Shown: piece by piece, positions 1-6,036 of the stretch | How positions within the stretch are numbered: the stretch's first letter is position 1 | How the letters are laid out: each line of letters starts with the position of its first letter | Assembly (NCBI GenBank): GCA_039817825.1 | Contig: JBCBVA010000050.1 | Coordinates: 1-25,605 of the forward strand | Direction: 5' to 3' | DNA length: 25,605 nt | DNA from: PCC-7336 sp039817825 | Lineage (GTDB): Bacteria > Cyanobacteriota > Cyanobacteriia > Thermostichales > PCC-7336 | Program-made: the position numbers and the translations under genes | Notes under the pieces: generated by a model | Told to the model about the DNA's origin: nothing | Databases searched by the model: none | Seen by the model: only the letters and a program-made list of their open reading frames with translations

Positions 1-105
1 TGGCGCGATCGCACCTTCTGTTCCTGCTGGTCACGCTTATCTTTAGTCTCTTTCAGCCGCTTGGATAGCACCTCAATGCGGGCATCCAGTTGTGCGATCT
101 CGGCA
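1..105 (-). other. Inverted piece of smc coding sequence at the left edge
   Basis: The plus strand here has no matching open frame: an in-frame TAG at 44-46 blocks the smc frame. The reverse complement of 1-105 reads as uninterrupted charged coiled coil, starting AEIAQLDARIEVL and ending QQEQKVRSR. Flipping the segment and joining it to base 106 restores one frame reading KVRSRQQQAQRLEWE, as expected of an SMC coiled coil. The ends are imperfect inverted repeats: bases 1-14 and 92-105 pair at 12 of 14 positions, and one arm contains the HIP1 octamer. This is either a fold-back artefact at a contig end or a real small inversion between the arms. Confidence 0.8.
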
Positions 106-922
106 ACAGCAAGCGCAGCGCCTGGAATGGGAGCAACACGCTGCCGTCACTAAACAACAAGAAAAAGAAGAGCTATGCCAACACCTGCAAGCTCAATTGG
201 AAGAGCTGATTGCAGACAACGATCTGCCCGAGCAAGAGGTGCCCGAAGACTTAACGCTGGAAAATCTGCAAGGACGCATCAAGCGCACGGAATCGAAACT
301 GCGGGCTCTAGAACCGGTCAACATGCTGGCCATTGATGAGTACAAGGCCACTCAACAGCGCCTGGAAGATCTGAAACAAAAACTGGAAACCCTGAACGAA
401 GAACGTACCGAGCTACTGCTGCGCATCGAAAACTTCACCACCCTACGCACCCAGGCGTTCATGGAATCTTTCACCGCCGTAGACTCCCATTTCCGAGAAA
501 TCTTCGCCCAGCTCTCGGATGGTGATGGCCACTTACAGCTCGAAAACCCTGAAGACCCGCTCTCCGGCGGACTGACTCTAATTGCCCATCCCAAAGGCAA
601 GCCCGTTCGTCGCCTCAACTCCATGTCTGGAGGAGAAAAGTCCCTGACGGCACTGAGCTTCATCTTCGCTCTACAGCGCTTCCGCCCCTCGTCCTTCTAC
701 GCCTTAGACGAGGTGGATGCGTTTTTGGATGGAGGCAATGTTGAAAAACTAGCTGAAATGCTGCGCAAAAATTCCGAGCAAGCGCAATTCGTCGTTGTCA
801 GCCACCGCCGCCCTATGATCGAGCGATCGGAACGCATTATCGGCGTCACGCAAGCGCGCGGAGCTTATACCCAAGTGGTCGGAGTGAAAAACTCCGCACA
901 ACAGGAGCTGGTTGCCCATTAG
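92..922 (+). CDS. smc: Chromosome segregation SMC ATPase, C-terminal part (partial)
   Basis: SMC is the ATPase core of bacterial condensin, which compacts and segregates the chromosome. Only the end is present: a coiled coil (about residues 1-115), then the C-terminal head. The ABC signature SMSGGEKSLTALSFIFALQ starts near residue 177. The Walker B/D-loop region FYALDEVDAFLDGGN lies near 202-216, and VVVSHRRPMIE near 234-244. The stretch LEPVNMLAIDEY and the ending TQARGAYTQV are typical of cyanobacterial SMC. The GTG at 92 is not a genuine start, because the frame is interrupted upstream only by the inverted segment described separately. True collinear smc sequence begins at about 106. The N-terminal head, hinge and most of the coiled coil lie outside the window. 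Confidence 0.95.
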   Translation: MRSRQQQAQRLEWEQHAAVTKQQEKEELCQHLQAQLEELIADNDLPEQEVPEDLTLENLQGRIKRTESKLRALEPVNMLAIDEYKATQQRLEDLKQKLETLNEERTELLLRIENFTTLRTQAFMESFTAVDSHFREIFAQLSDGDGHLQLENPEDPLSGGLTLIAHPKGKPVRRLNSMSGGEKSLTALSFIFALQRFRPSSFYALDEVDAFLDGGNVEKLAEMLRKNSEQAQFVVVSHRRPMIERSERIIGVTQARGAYTQVVGVKNSAQQELVAH

Positions 923-1003
923 AATTGCTACCAGCCCCACATCATTTCGAATGGAGCCCGATCACGCGAGTGGAATCGCAATTGAGGAGTATAACTCTAC
1001 GTC

Positions 1004-1123
1004 TTACTCTTCTTCAGAGAAGCTGCCGCCGTTCCATACCCACAGGATGCCGTAACCCACAGCAATACCGGAGACGGTCAATGCAAACGCCAAACCTGCA
1101 ATAGAGAAAATCTCGCCAGCCAT
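1004..1123 (-). CDS. petM: PetM-like small subunit of the cytochrome b6f complex
   Basis: This is a 39-codon gene with one predicted membrane segment (about residues 8-30). It begins MAGEIFSIAGLAF and ends with the acidic tail SFSEEE. The start resembles PetM of marine picocyanobacteria, which begins MASEIF followed by one helix. PetM is a single-helix subunit of the thylakoid cytochrome b6f complex. An AAGGA Shine-Dalgarno lies 11 bases before the ATG. Odd points are the C-terminal half (GILWVW then an acidic tail) in place of the usual LLLKIQG-type ending. The family call therefore rests mainly on the N-terminus, size and topology. Another single-helix photosynthetic subunit is possible; that it is a real gene is more certain than its name. 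Confidence 0.6.
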   Translation of the reverse strand: MAGEIFSIAGLAFALTVSGIAVGYGILWVWNGGSFSEEE

Positions 1124-1232
1124 TTATGTATAGGTCCTTATAAAACAGTCAATCCGTAATCAGCATATAGGGTTTTCTGCCGCTTTCTGCATCGAAAACC
1201 CTCGCTGCTATGGGGGATAAGGAGTCGGGAAG

Positions 1233-1535
1233 TTAAGGAAGATCCCCTTCGGCGATCGCCTCTTCGCCCGCCTGCACAATCACGGTGTTGTAGACGCTGA
1301 TATCGGCGCTGTCGGGCAGCTCTAAGTCAAACGAGCCTTCAGTGCCGGACAAACTACCCAAGTCAATGGTGCGGCGATCCATATCGCCATCTTGGGTCAA
1401 ACTGACGGATAACTTCGCGCCACCCACATCTGTCTGCAGGTTTTTAATGGCCAAACTAGCTCCCACACCTGCAACAAAGGCAACCGATACGTTGCCGGAT
1501 GTAGTGTGACCGTTCAGTCCAGACAGGGCTCCCAT
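1233..1535 (-). CDS. DM13-like domain protein without cysteine
   Basis: This is a 100-residue protein starting MGALSGLNG. I chose this ATG because GGAG sits 8 bases upstream; the longer open frame has no such signal. The strand pattern follows the DM13 domain (a small beta domain proposed for electron transfer): a GNVSVAF strand, a Leu-rich strand, NLQTDVGGAKLSVSLTQDGD, IDLGSLSGTEGSFDLELP, then DISVYNTVIV. DM13 proteins normally carry a nearly invariant cysteine just after the last of these strands (pattern VVIWC). Here the sequence is VIVQAG, and the whole protein has no cysteine. No signal peptide or lipobox is visible from the chosen start. It is probably a structural relative of DM13 that lacks the redox residue. 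The family call is moderate. Confidence 0.5.
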   Translation of the reverse strand: MGALSGLNGHTTSGNVSVAFVAGVGASLAIKNLQTDVGGAKLSVSLTQDGDMDRRTIDLGSLSGTEGSFDLELPDSADISVYNTVIVQAGEEAIAEGDLP

Positions 1536-1696
1536 CCTTTTTCTCCGTAATGTCCTGTGACCGGCTGCATCATACCCCGTCGCCCGCACCCTTTCATCCG
1601 TTTTCTCATGTCGTGATAACAGTGCTGTATTTCCTGAAGTAGTAGCTAGGAAAAATCGCCAAACTCCATCTCAGCCTGATTCCGGCACGACATCGC

Positions 1697-2167
1697 CTAT
1701 TCCAACCGAGTTTTTCCCACCCAACTGACTCGACGATCGCATCCCACCCCATCTTCAATCGTCTCTCCAGAATGGGACCCGGTTACGACTTGAACGGTGA
1801 TGAAACTCAAACCGCGATCGCCCGTGCTGCGCAAGCAGCGCTCTCCAGCACAATCCACCCTCACCACACTGCCTTCTCGAATGGGAAACACCACATCATC
1901 TACCTGATATTCCCCTTCTCCACTCACAACGATGTAAATCTCCTCGTTACGTTGGTGGGTGTGGTAGAAGAGCATGGATGTCTTGGCTGGCAAATGATTT
2001 AGGGAGACTTCGGCCCCTGTTAGTTGCAGGACTGATTTGAGAAATAACTTGCCTGGTAGTGCTGGCATGCCTTCTGGCTCGAATGCATACTGTCCTAAAT
2101 CAGCAAAAGGGCCTGCATTCGTAACGGCAAAATGGTGGCCTTGCTGAACGGATGGCTTCGAAGACAT
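1697..2167 (-). CDS. Cupin-domain protein, divergent from an HxlR regulator
   Basis: This is a 156-residue single-domain cupin. The first cupin motif gives a plausible metal site: FYHTHQRNEEIYIVVSGEGE supplies His69, His71 and Glu76, with the conserved Gly83. The second motif is weak (GSVVRVDCAGERCLRS) and lacks the usual late histidine. The start at 2167 is set by GGGAGAG a few bases upstream; the open frame runs further upstream but only over the operator region. Substrate is unknown; small cupins include dioxygenases, isomerases and ligand-binding proteins. Transcription diverges from the HxlR gene 150 bases away, with a 24-bp palindrome between them. This arrangement suggests control by that regulator. 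Confidence 0.8.
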   Translation of the reverse strand: MSSKPSVQQGHHFAVTNAGPFADLGQYAFEPEGMPALPGKLFLKSVLQLTGAEVSLNHLPAKTSMLFYHTHQRNEEIYIVVSGEGEYQVDDVVFPIREGSVVRVDCAGERCLRSTGDRGLSFITVQVVTGSHSGETIEDGVGCDRRVSWVGKTRLE

Positions 2168-2243
2168 GCTGTCTCTCCCGACGTATTCAACCCAGCCGTA
2201 AGCTCTGAAAATAACGCATGCATGTGCAGGATTGCTGTATTTG

Positions 2244-2267
2244 ACTTTTGAATTGCAAGTTAAAAGT
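2244..2267. promoter_or_regulatory. 24-bp palindrome, candidate HxlR operator
   Basis: The arms ACTTTT and AAAAGT flank a TTGCAA core. Ten of the 12 base pairs of the full 24-bp dyad match, centred between 2255 and 2256. It lies between the divergent cupin (start 2167) and HxlR (start 2318) genes, where an autoregulating HxlR dimer would be expected to bind. A TTGACT at 2241-2246 overlaps its left edge. Operator function is inferred. Confidence 0.55.
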
Positions 2268-2317
2268 AGCAGGTGCCGACCGAGTTTGTAAAATGCAAGC
2301 AATCTCCCACGAAGGCT

Positions 2318-2650
2318 ATGTCTGTCCAGCGCCGCTCTGATTGCCCGATCGCATGCGCCCTCGATTTACTCGGCGATCGCTGGACGCTGCTCTTAATTCG
2401 AGACATGGCGTTGGGCAAAAGTCGATTTGACGAGTTTCTGGACTCTCCTGAAGGAATTTCGAGTAACGTCCTTAGCGATCGCCTGAAGAAATTAGTGCAA
2501 ATGGACTTGGCTACCAAATCTCCATACAGCAGCCATTCTCGTCGCATGACGTATCAGCTAACCGCAAAGGGGGAAAGTCTCAGACCGATTTTGAAGGCGA
2601 TCGGACGTTGGGGATTACGACATATTCCTAATACTGTTGCCGAGCAGTAG
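2318..2650 (+). CDS. HxlR-family winged-helix transcriptional regulator
   Basis: This 110-residue protein is a nearly complete HxlR domain: CPIACALDLLGDRWTLLLIRD, then KSRFDEFLDSPEGISSNVLSDRLKKL (DNA-binding helices) and a wing around SRRMTYQLTAKGESL. HxlR regulators bind as dimers and often sense electrophiles, quinones or disulfide stress through a cysteine just before the first helix. Here Cys9 occupies that place, with Cys13 nearby. I chose the ATG at 2318 because it gives the family's usual N-terminus; GAAGG is only two bases upstream, so a GTG at 2273 remains possible. The gene is divergent from the cupin gene and shares the palindrome at 2244-2267 with it. The likely role is repressor of the cupin gene and of itself. 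Confidence 0.9.
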   Translation: MSVQRRSDCPIACALDLLGDRWTLLLIRDMALGKSRFDEFLDSPEGISSNVLSDRLKKLVQMDLATKSPYSSHSRRMTYQLTAKGESLRPILKAIGRWGLRHIPNTVAEQ

Positions 2651-2711
2651 CTAAAATGCCCAGTCACCATCCGAACAGAGGCCACTATTGCACTAAAAGT
2701 GACAAAAGTTC

Positions 2712-2733
2712 GTTGCCGAAAACTGCAGGCAAC
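2712..2733. terminator. Weak hairpin between convergent genes
   Basis: GTTGCC (2712-2717) pairs with GGCAAC (2728-2733) across a 10-base loop, in the gap between the HxlR gene (ends 2650) and cytM on the other strand (ends 2767). There is no clear T-run on either side, so a terminator role is only suggested by position. Confidence 0.3.
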
Positions 2734-2766
2734 TTCAGTACGCACTGGAATCTGAACGACTGTTCG

Positions 2767-3156
2767 CTACAAGCTTTTGAGATAGCTCAGCAAATGAGCC
2801 ATGTCGGCAGGCTCGGGCTGAAACTGGGGCATGGGCAACGTCTTTCCGCTGGTGACTTGCTCGATCAATGAAATATCCGATCGCCGCTCGCTCACCCCAT
2901 GCAAACTGGGGCCAACACGCCCATCTGCCTCAGAACCGTGACAGCCGGAGCAATTGAGCGTAAACAACACCTGACCGTTGTCTGGGTTGCCCTCAAGCTT
3001 CAGCACCGCTTGAGTGTACGCGTCAGGCTGGTGCCATTGAGACACTCCCAGAAACAGTGCAGCGCCAATCATCAGCAGCAGCGCAGCAGCAAACGCAAGC
3101 GGCTTCCAAGTGCTGGGAGCCCATCTAGCAGAAATGTTGGAAGATGCGCTCGACAC
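2767..3156 (-). CDS. cytM: Membrane-anchored cytochrome c, cytochrome cM type
   Basis: This is a 129-residue monohaem cytochrome c. An uncleaved-looking hydrophobic anchor (about residues 18-40) is followed by a compact haem domain. CSGCH at 69-73 is the haem site, and Met109 in KTLPMPQFQP is the likely sixth ligand. The stretch ADGRVGPSLHGVSERRS and the ending LLSYLKSL match cytochrome cM, which is conserved across cyanobacteria. CytM has been proposed as an electron donor to cytochrome oxidase CuA and as a modulator of photosynthetic versus respiratory flow. I chose GTG at 3156 because GGAG lies five bases upstream; a TTG at 3183 is in frame without such a signal. The ctaCDE oxidase operon lies 1.7 kb away, separated by one hydrolase gene. 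Confidence 0.85.
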   Translation of the reverse strand: MSSASSNISARWAPSTWKPLAFAAALLLMIGAALFLGVSQWHQPDAYTQAVLKLEGNPDNGQVLFTLNCSGCHGSEADGRVGPSLHGVSERRSDISLIEQVTSGKTLPMPQFQPEPADMAHLLSYLKSL

Positions 3157-3264
3157 GTGTACTCCGCAAATGCAAGTTATCAATCCTTTACATTCTAAGC
3201 AAAGAAAGCGGCACGCAAAGTTAAGTAAACTCTGACAGTGTGTAGAATTGTGCTTGCTTAACCC

Positions 3265-3285
3265 ACCGATCCCGCTTCGATCGGT
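3265..3285. promoter_or_regulatory. Inverted repeat in the cytM / hydrolase divergent region
   Basis: ACCGATC (3265-3271) and GATCGGT (3279-3285) form a perfect 7-bp dyad with a 7-base loop, midway between the divergent cytM and alpha/beta hydrolase genes. It could be an operator or the hairpin of a 5' leader. Nothing else recognisable was seen in 3157-3423. Confidence 0.3.
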
Positions 3286-3423
3286 ACCCTAGCGTTCACC
3301 ACAGATCGAGCCAAACTCCTTGCATAACAGGGATTCTCTGTTTCTCGGCTGCCCGTCGCAAATCTCAGAAAATGCAGTCTAGAATGACGGACAGATCCTG
3401 CAAAGCTTTAGCATCTTTTAACA

Positions 3424-4320
3424 ATGCCTGCCGCAACATTAATCTCCAGCCACTACTGGGAATGGAGAGACTACCGCATTCACTACGTCCGTGCTGGAAC
3501 TCCGACCCCCAAATGGCCTCCGCTACTGTGCGTGCACGGCTTTGGCGCATCCACCGATCACTGGCGGAAAAATATTGAGCAATTGAGCGAAACTTACGAA
3601 GTGTGGGCGCTCGACTTACTGGGATTTGGCCGCTCCCAAAAAGCCGACACTGCTTATAGCGGCGACCTGTGGCGCGACCAGCTGCATGACTTCATTCAAG
3701 AGATGATTTGTCGCCCGGCCGTGTTATTGGGGAACTCGCTCGGAGGCTATGCGTCCCTTTGCACTGCTGCTCAGCGATCGCAATCTGCTGCCGGAGTCAT
3801 TCTCTTAAATAGTGCTGGCCCGTTCACCAGTACTGAGCCAGAACCACCCAAACGTCCTGTGAGAGAGGCGATCGGCAAACTCACCCGCAATGTGTTGCTG
3901 CAACCTGTGCCCAGCTACTTACTATTCCAATACGTTCGCCGCAAATCCATCATTCGCAAGACACTCGCAAAAGTCTATGTTGACCAATCAGCCATCACCG
4001 ATCGCCTAATTGACGAAATTTACCGCCCGTCCTGCGATCCGGGAGCCGCTACAGTCTTCCGCTCCGTGTTCCAAACCCGCCAGGGAGCCAAGGTAGACGA
4101 GCTGCTGCAACAGCTCGATCGCCCCCTCATGCTGCTGTGGGGAGAAGGGGACCCTTGGATGAATGCTAGGGCGCGATCGGCGCAATTCCGCCAGTACTAT
4201 TCCCAGCTCACCGAACACTTCCTCAACGCCGGTCACTGCCCCCACGACGAAGTGCCAGAGCAAGTCAATGCACTCGTGGATGGCTGGGTGCAAGAGTTCT
4301 GCGTGCCCGTTGCTTGCTAG
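3424..4320 (+). CDS. Alpha/beta hydrolase
   Basis: This 298-residue protein has the alpha/beta-hydrolase fold. It shows an oxyanion-hole strand CVHGFGAS (residues 36-43), a nucleophile elbow GNSLGG with Ser105, an acid Asp243 in LLWGEGDPW, and His271 in LNAGHCPHDE. The catalytic triad is therefore complete. DLLGFGRS near residues 64-71 is typical of the epoxide hydrolase/haloperoxidase-like branch common in cyanobacteria and plastids. There is no signal peptide, so it is probably cytoplasmic. The substrate cannot be read from sequence. The ATG at 3424 gives the standard N-terminus; no strong Shine-Dalgarno is visible. It lies between cytM and the ctaCDE operon, but the gap of over 500 bases before ctaC argues against co-transcription. 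Confidence 0.88.
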   Translation: MPAATLISSHYWEWRDYRIHYVRAGTPTPKWPPLLCVHGFGASTDHWRKNIEQLSETYEVWALDLLGFGRSQKADTAYSGDLWRDQLHDFIQEMICRPAVLLGNSLGGYASLCTAAQRSQSAAGVILLNSAGPFTSTEPEPPKRPVREAIGKLTRNVLLQPVPSYLLFQYVRRKSIIRKTLAKVYVDQSAITDRLIDEIYRPSCDPGAATVFRSVFQTRQGAKVDELLQQLDRPLMLLWGEGDPWMNARARSAQFRQYYSQLTEHFLNAGHCPHDEVPEQVNALVDGWVQEFCVPVAC

Positions 4321-4835
4321 CGATCGCAGCCCGTCCATATCGATAACTGTCATCAATCCTCATCCCCAGCCCTGCTCCCGTCATGGCAACAGGAGTAAGA
4401 GATGTTTAGCCTCTACTGTCTCTGCAGTGGAGTAACCACTCCTGGACCTGTCAAAACGGCGTTTGGTTAGCTGCACTGAACGCGATCGCGGCAACGATAA
4501 GGTACTGTACCGAACGTTCGGTATACAAATGGATTAGATATGCTCAGAGGGGACAATGTCTATCCCAAATAGTTCTTAAGCAATTGCAAGGTATCTCCAA
4601 CCGGCCCGGAGAGCGCGGATAGGATTGAGCTGCACTGACCACCGGGGCAATCCACAGACAGTTAGCATGCGTTCTGCACGTTAGGTCTGGCGTCGCTCTG
4701 GTGGTATGTGTTCTTCCCCCTGGCGAACCACCGTTTTCCATAGGTTGATGGTGGGCATCTCAGTTGAGATATCCCGGCGCACACGTGCATGGGGTCGGCG
4801 GTAAGAGAGAACGTTTAACTTTGCAGAGGTGAGAC
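4321..4835. other. Gene-free stretch upstream of ctaC
   Basis: There is no convincing gene in these 515 bases. The minus-strand open frame at 4544-4741 has no recognisable family and no good start. The stretch holds several dyads: GGAGT/ACTCC with a 4-base loop near 4430, overlapping palindromes at 4501-4523 (listed separately), and ATCTCA/TGAGAT at 4756-4769. It presumably carries the promoter and a long leader of the oxidase operon. I could not assign a convincing -35/-10 pair. Confidence 0.5.
4501..4523. promoter_or_regulatory. Overlapping palindromes, TetR-operator style
   Basis: TACCGAACGTTCGGTA (4508-4523) is a perfect 16-bp palindrome. GGTACTGTACC (4501-4511) is a second dyad sharing the bases TACC with it. 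The core ACCGAACGTTCGGT is of the kind bound by many TetR-family repressors. It lies about 310 bases upstream of ctaC. No TetR gene is visible in the window, so the binding protein is unknown. The palindromes are seen directly; operator function is inferred. Confidence 0.5.
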
Positions 4836-5819
4836 ATGGGCCAAATCCCCATTTCGCTGATCACCCTAGTCTTGGGTGTTGCTGTCACCCTGACTAGCAT
4901 TTGGATTGGCCAACATAACGGTCTCCTGCCAGAGCAGGCATCCATCCAGGCTCCACTGGTGGATAACTTTTTTAACACCATGATCGGCATTGCCTTTGCA
5001 CTGTTTGTGTTCGTACAAGGGGCGATTATCCTGTTCGCCATCCAGTACCGCCAACGCAAAGGTGATGAAACCGACGGCGTCCCGATTGAAGGCAACGTTC
5101 CACTTGAAGCCTTTTGGACTCTCATTCCATCGCTGATTGTGATGGGCTTGGGAATTTACAGCGTGGATGTATTTGCACAAATGGGTGGCTTTGCCCCTGC
5201 CCAGGAGATGTCAGCCGTCGAGGTCGCTAACCCGTCTGATTACGATCTAGAGCTAGCGGCAAATTCTGAGGCCGGTGACCCCGAGTCCCTGCTGGAGAAT
5301 AAACTGCCCACCTTCGGATACGGTGCTACTAAAACCGCCGACTTAACAGTTGATGTCACTGGTCTGCAGTATGCGTGGCTATTCAACTACCCCAAGTACG
5401 ACATCCTGGCCGGGGAGTTACATGTACCGGTCAATCAAGCGGTACAGCTCAACATCCAAGCTCAAGACGTCATCCACTCGTTCTGGGTGCCTCAGTTCCG
5501 CCTCAAGCAAGACGCCATCCCCGGACAACCCACCCAGCTCAATTTCACGGCCAACCGACCTGGCACCTATCCCGTTGTGTGCGCCGAGTTGTGCGGTGCC
5601 TATCACGGCGGTATGCGAACGCAGGTGGTGGTTGAATCCGATGAAGAATTTGCTGCTTGGGTGGAGGAAAACCAGGTGGTTGCTCAAAACCAGCAAGATA
5701 ACGCCCTCGCGTTTCAGCCCCAGTCAGGTTCGGGATTTGCCGACGAGCACTTGCATCACATGGGCCTGACCTCCTCCGATATACAAGGCTCCTCCGAAAT
5801 GCAGGACATGGCGTTCTAG
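4836..5819 (+). CDS. ctaC: Cytochrome c oxidase subunit II
   Basis: Subunit II accepts electrons from soluble or membrane c-type cytochromes through its binuclear CuA centre and passes them to subunit I. This 327-residue protein has hydrophobic segments near residues 5-24, 46-70 and 92-114, the first possibly a signal or anchor. The CuA ligands are all present: His214 in DVIHSFWVPQ, then Cys249, Glu251, Cys253, His257 and Met260 in CAELCGAYHGGM. The aromatic motif GLQYAWLFNYP lies before them. The C-terminal tail is Gln- and His-rich with no haem c motif, so this is not a caa3 fusion. A GAGGTGAG Shine-Dalgarno precedes the ATG. It is the first gene of ctaC-ctaD-ctaE. Confidence 0.96.
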   Translation: MGQIPISLITLVLGVAVTLTSIWIGQHNGLLPEQASIQAPLVDNFFNTMIGIAFALFVFVQGAIILFAIQYRQRKGDETDGVPIEGNVPLEAFWTLIPSLIVMGLGIYSVDVFAQMGGFAPAQEMSAVEVANPSDYDLELAANSEAGDPESLLENKLPTFGYGATKTADLTVDVTGLQYAWLFNYPKYDILAGELHVPVNQAVQLNIQAQDVIHSFWVPQFRLKQDAIPGQPTQLNFTANRPGTYPVVCAELCGAYHGGMRTQVVVESDEEFAAWVEENQVVAQNQQDNALAFQPQSGSGFADEHLHHMGLTSSDIQGSSEMQDMAF

Positions 5820-5896
5820 TTGGAGCATGACAGTACTAGCTCCTATCGATGGCAACACTGGCAACACTTGCAGAATCGCCCCTCGACAGTTTGGTC

Positions 5897-5911
5897 GGCG
5901 GCCTTGCCGCC
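5897..5911 (+). other. GC-rich hairpin between ctaC and ctaD
   Basis: GGCGGC (5897-5902) and GCCGCC (5906-5911) form a perfect stem with a 3-base loop, in the 217-base gap after ctaC. No T-run follows. It may stabilise the end of the ctaC message or set unequal expression within the operon. The AT-rich stretch at about 5938-5990 could hold an internal promoter for ctaD. Confidence 0.4.
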
Positions 5912-6036
5912 CGCCAGTATTCCTTCAGATCGCGACTTAATTAACCGTTTTTACTCCATTCGGTTTCCATAACGCATTTCTTGTAAACGCATCTTTCGCA
6001 AACGGGTGCAGTTTGTAATTCAGAGTATTTGACCGC

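Noticed and set aside
4544..4741. Minus-strand 65-codon open frame in the ctaC upstream region
   Set aside because: Composition is Arg/Thr/Pro/Cys-rich with no recognisable motif, no good ribosome site, and it lies in a region dense with dyads; probably not coding.
4836..5819. caa3-type oxidase subunit II with fused cytochrome c
   Set aside because: No CxxCH motif occurs in CtaC; the tail after the CuA domain is only Gln/His-rich.
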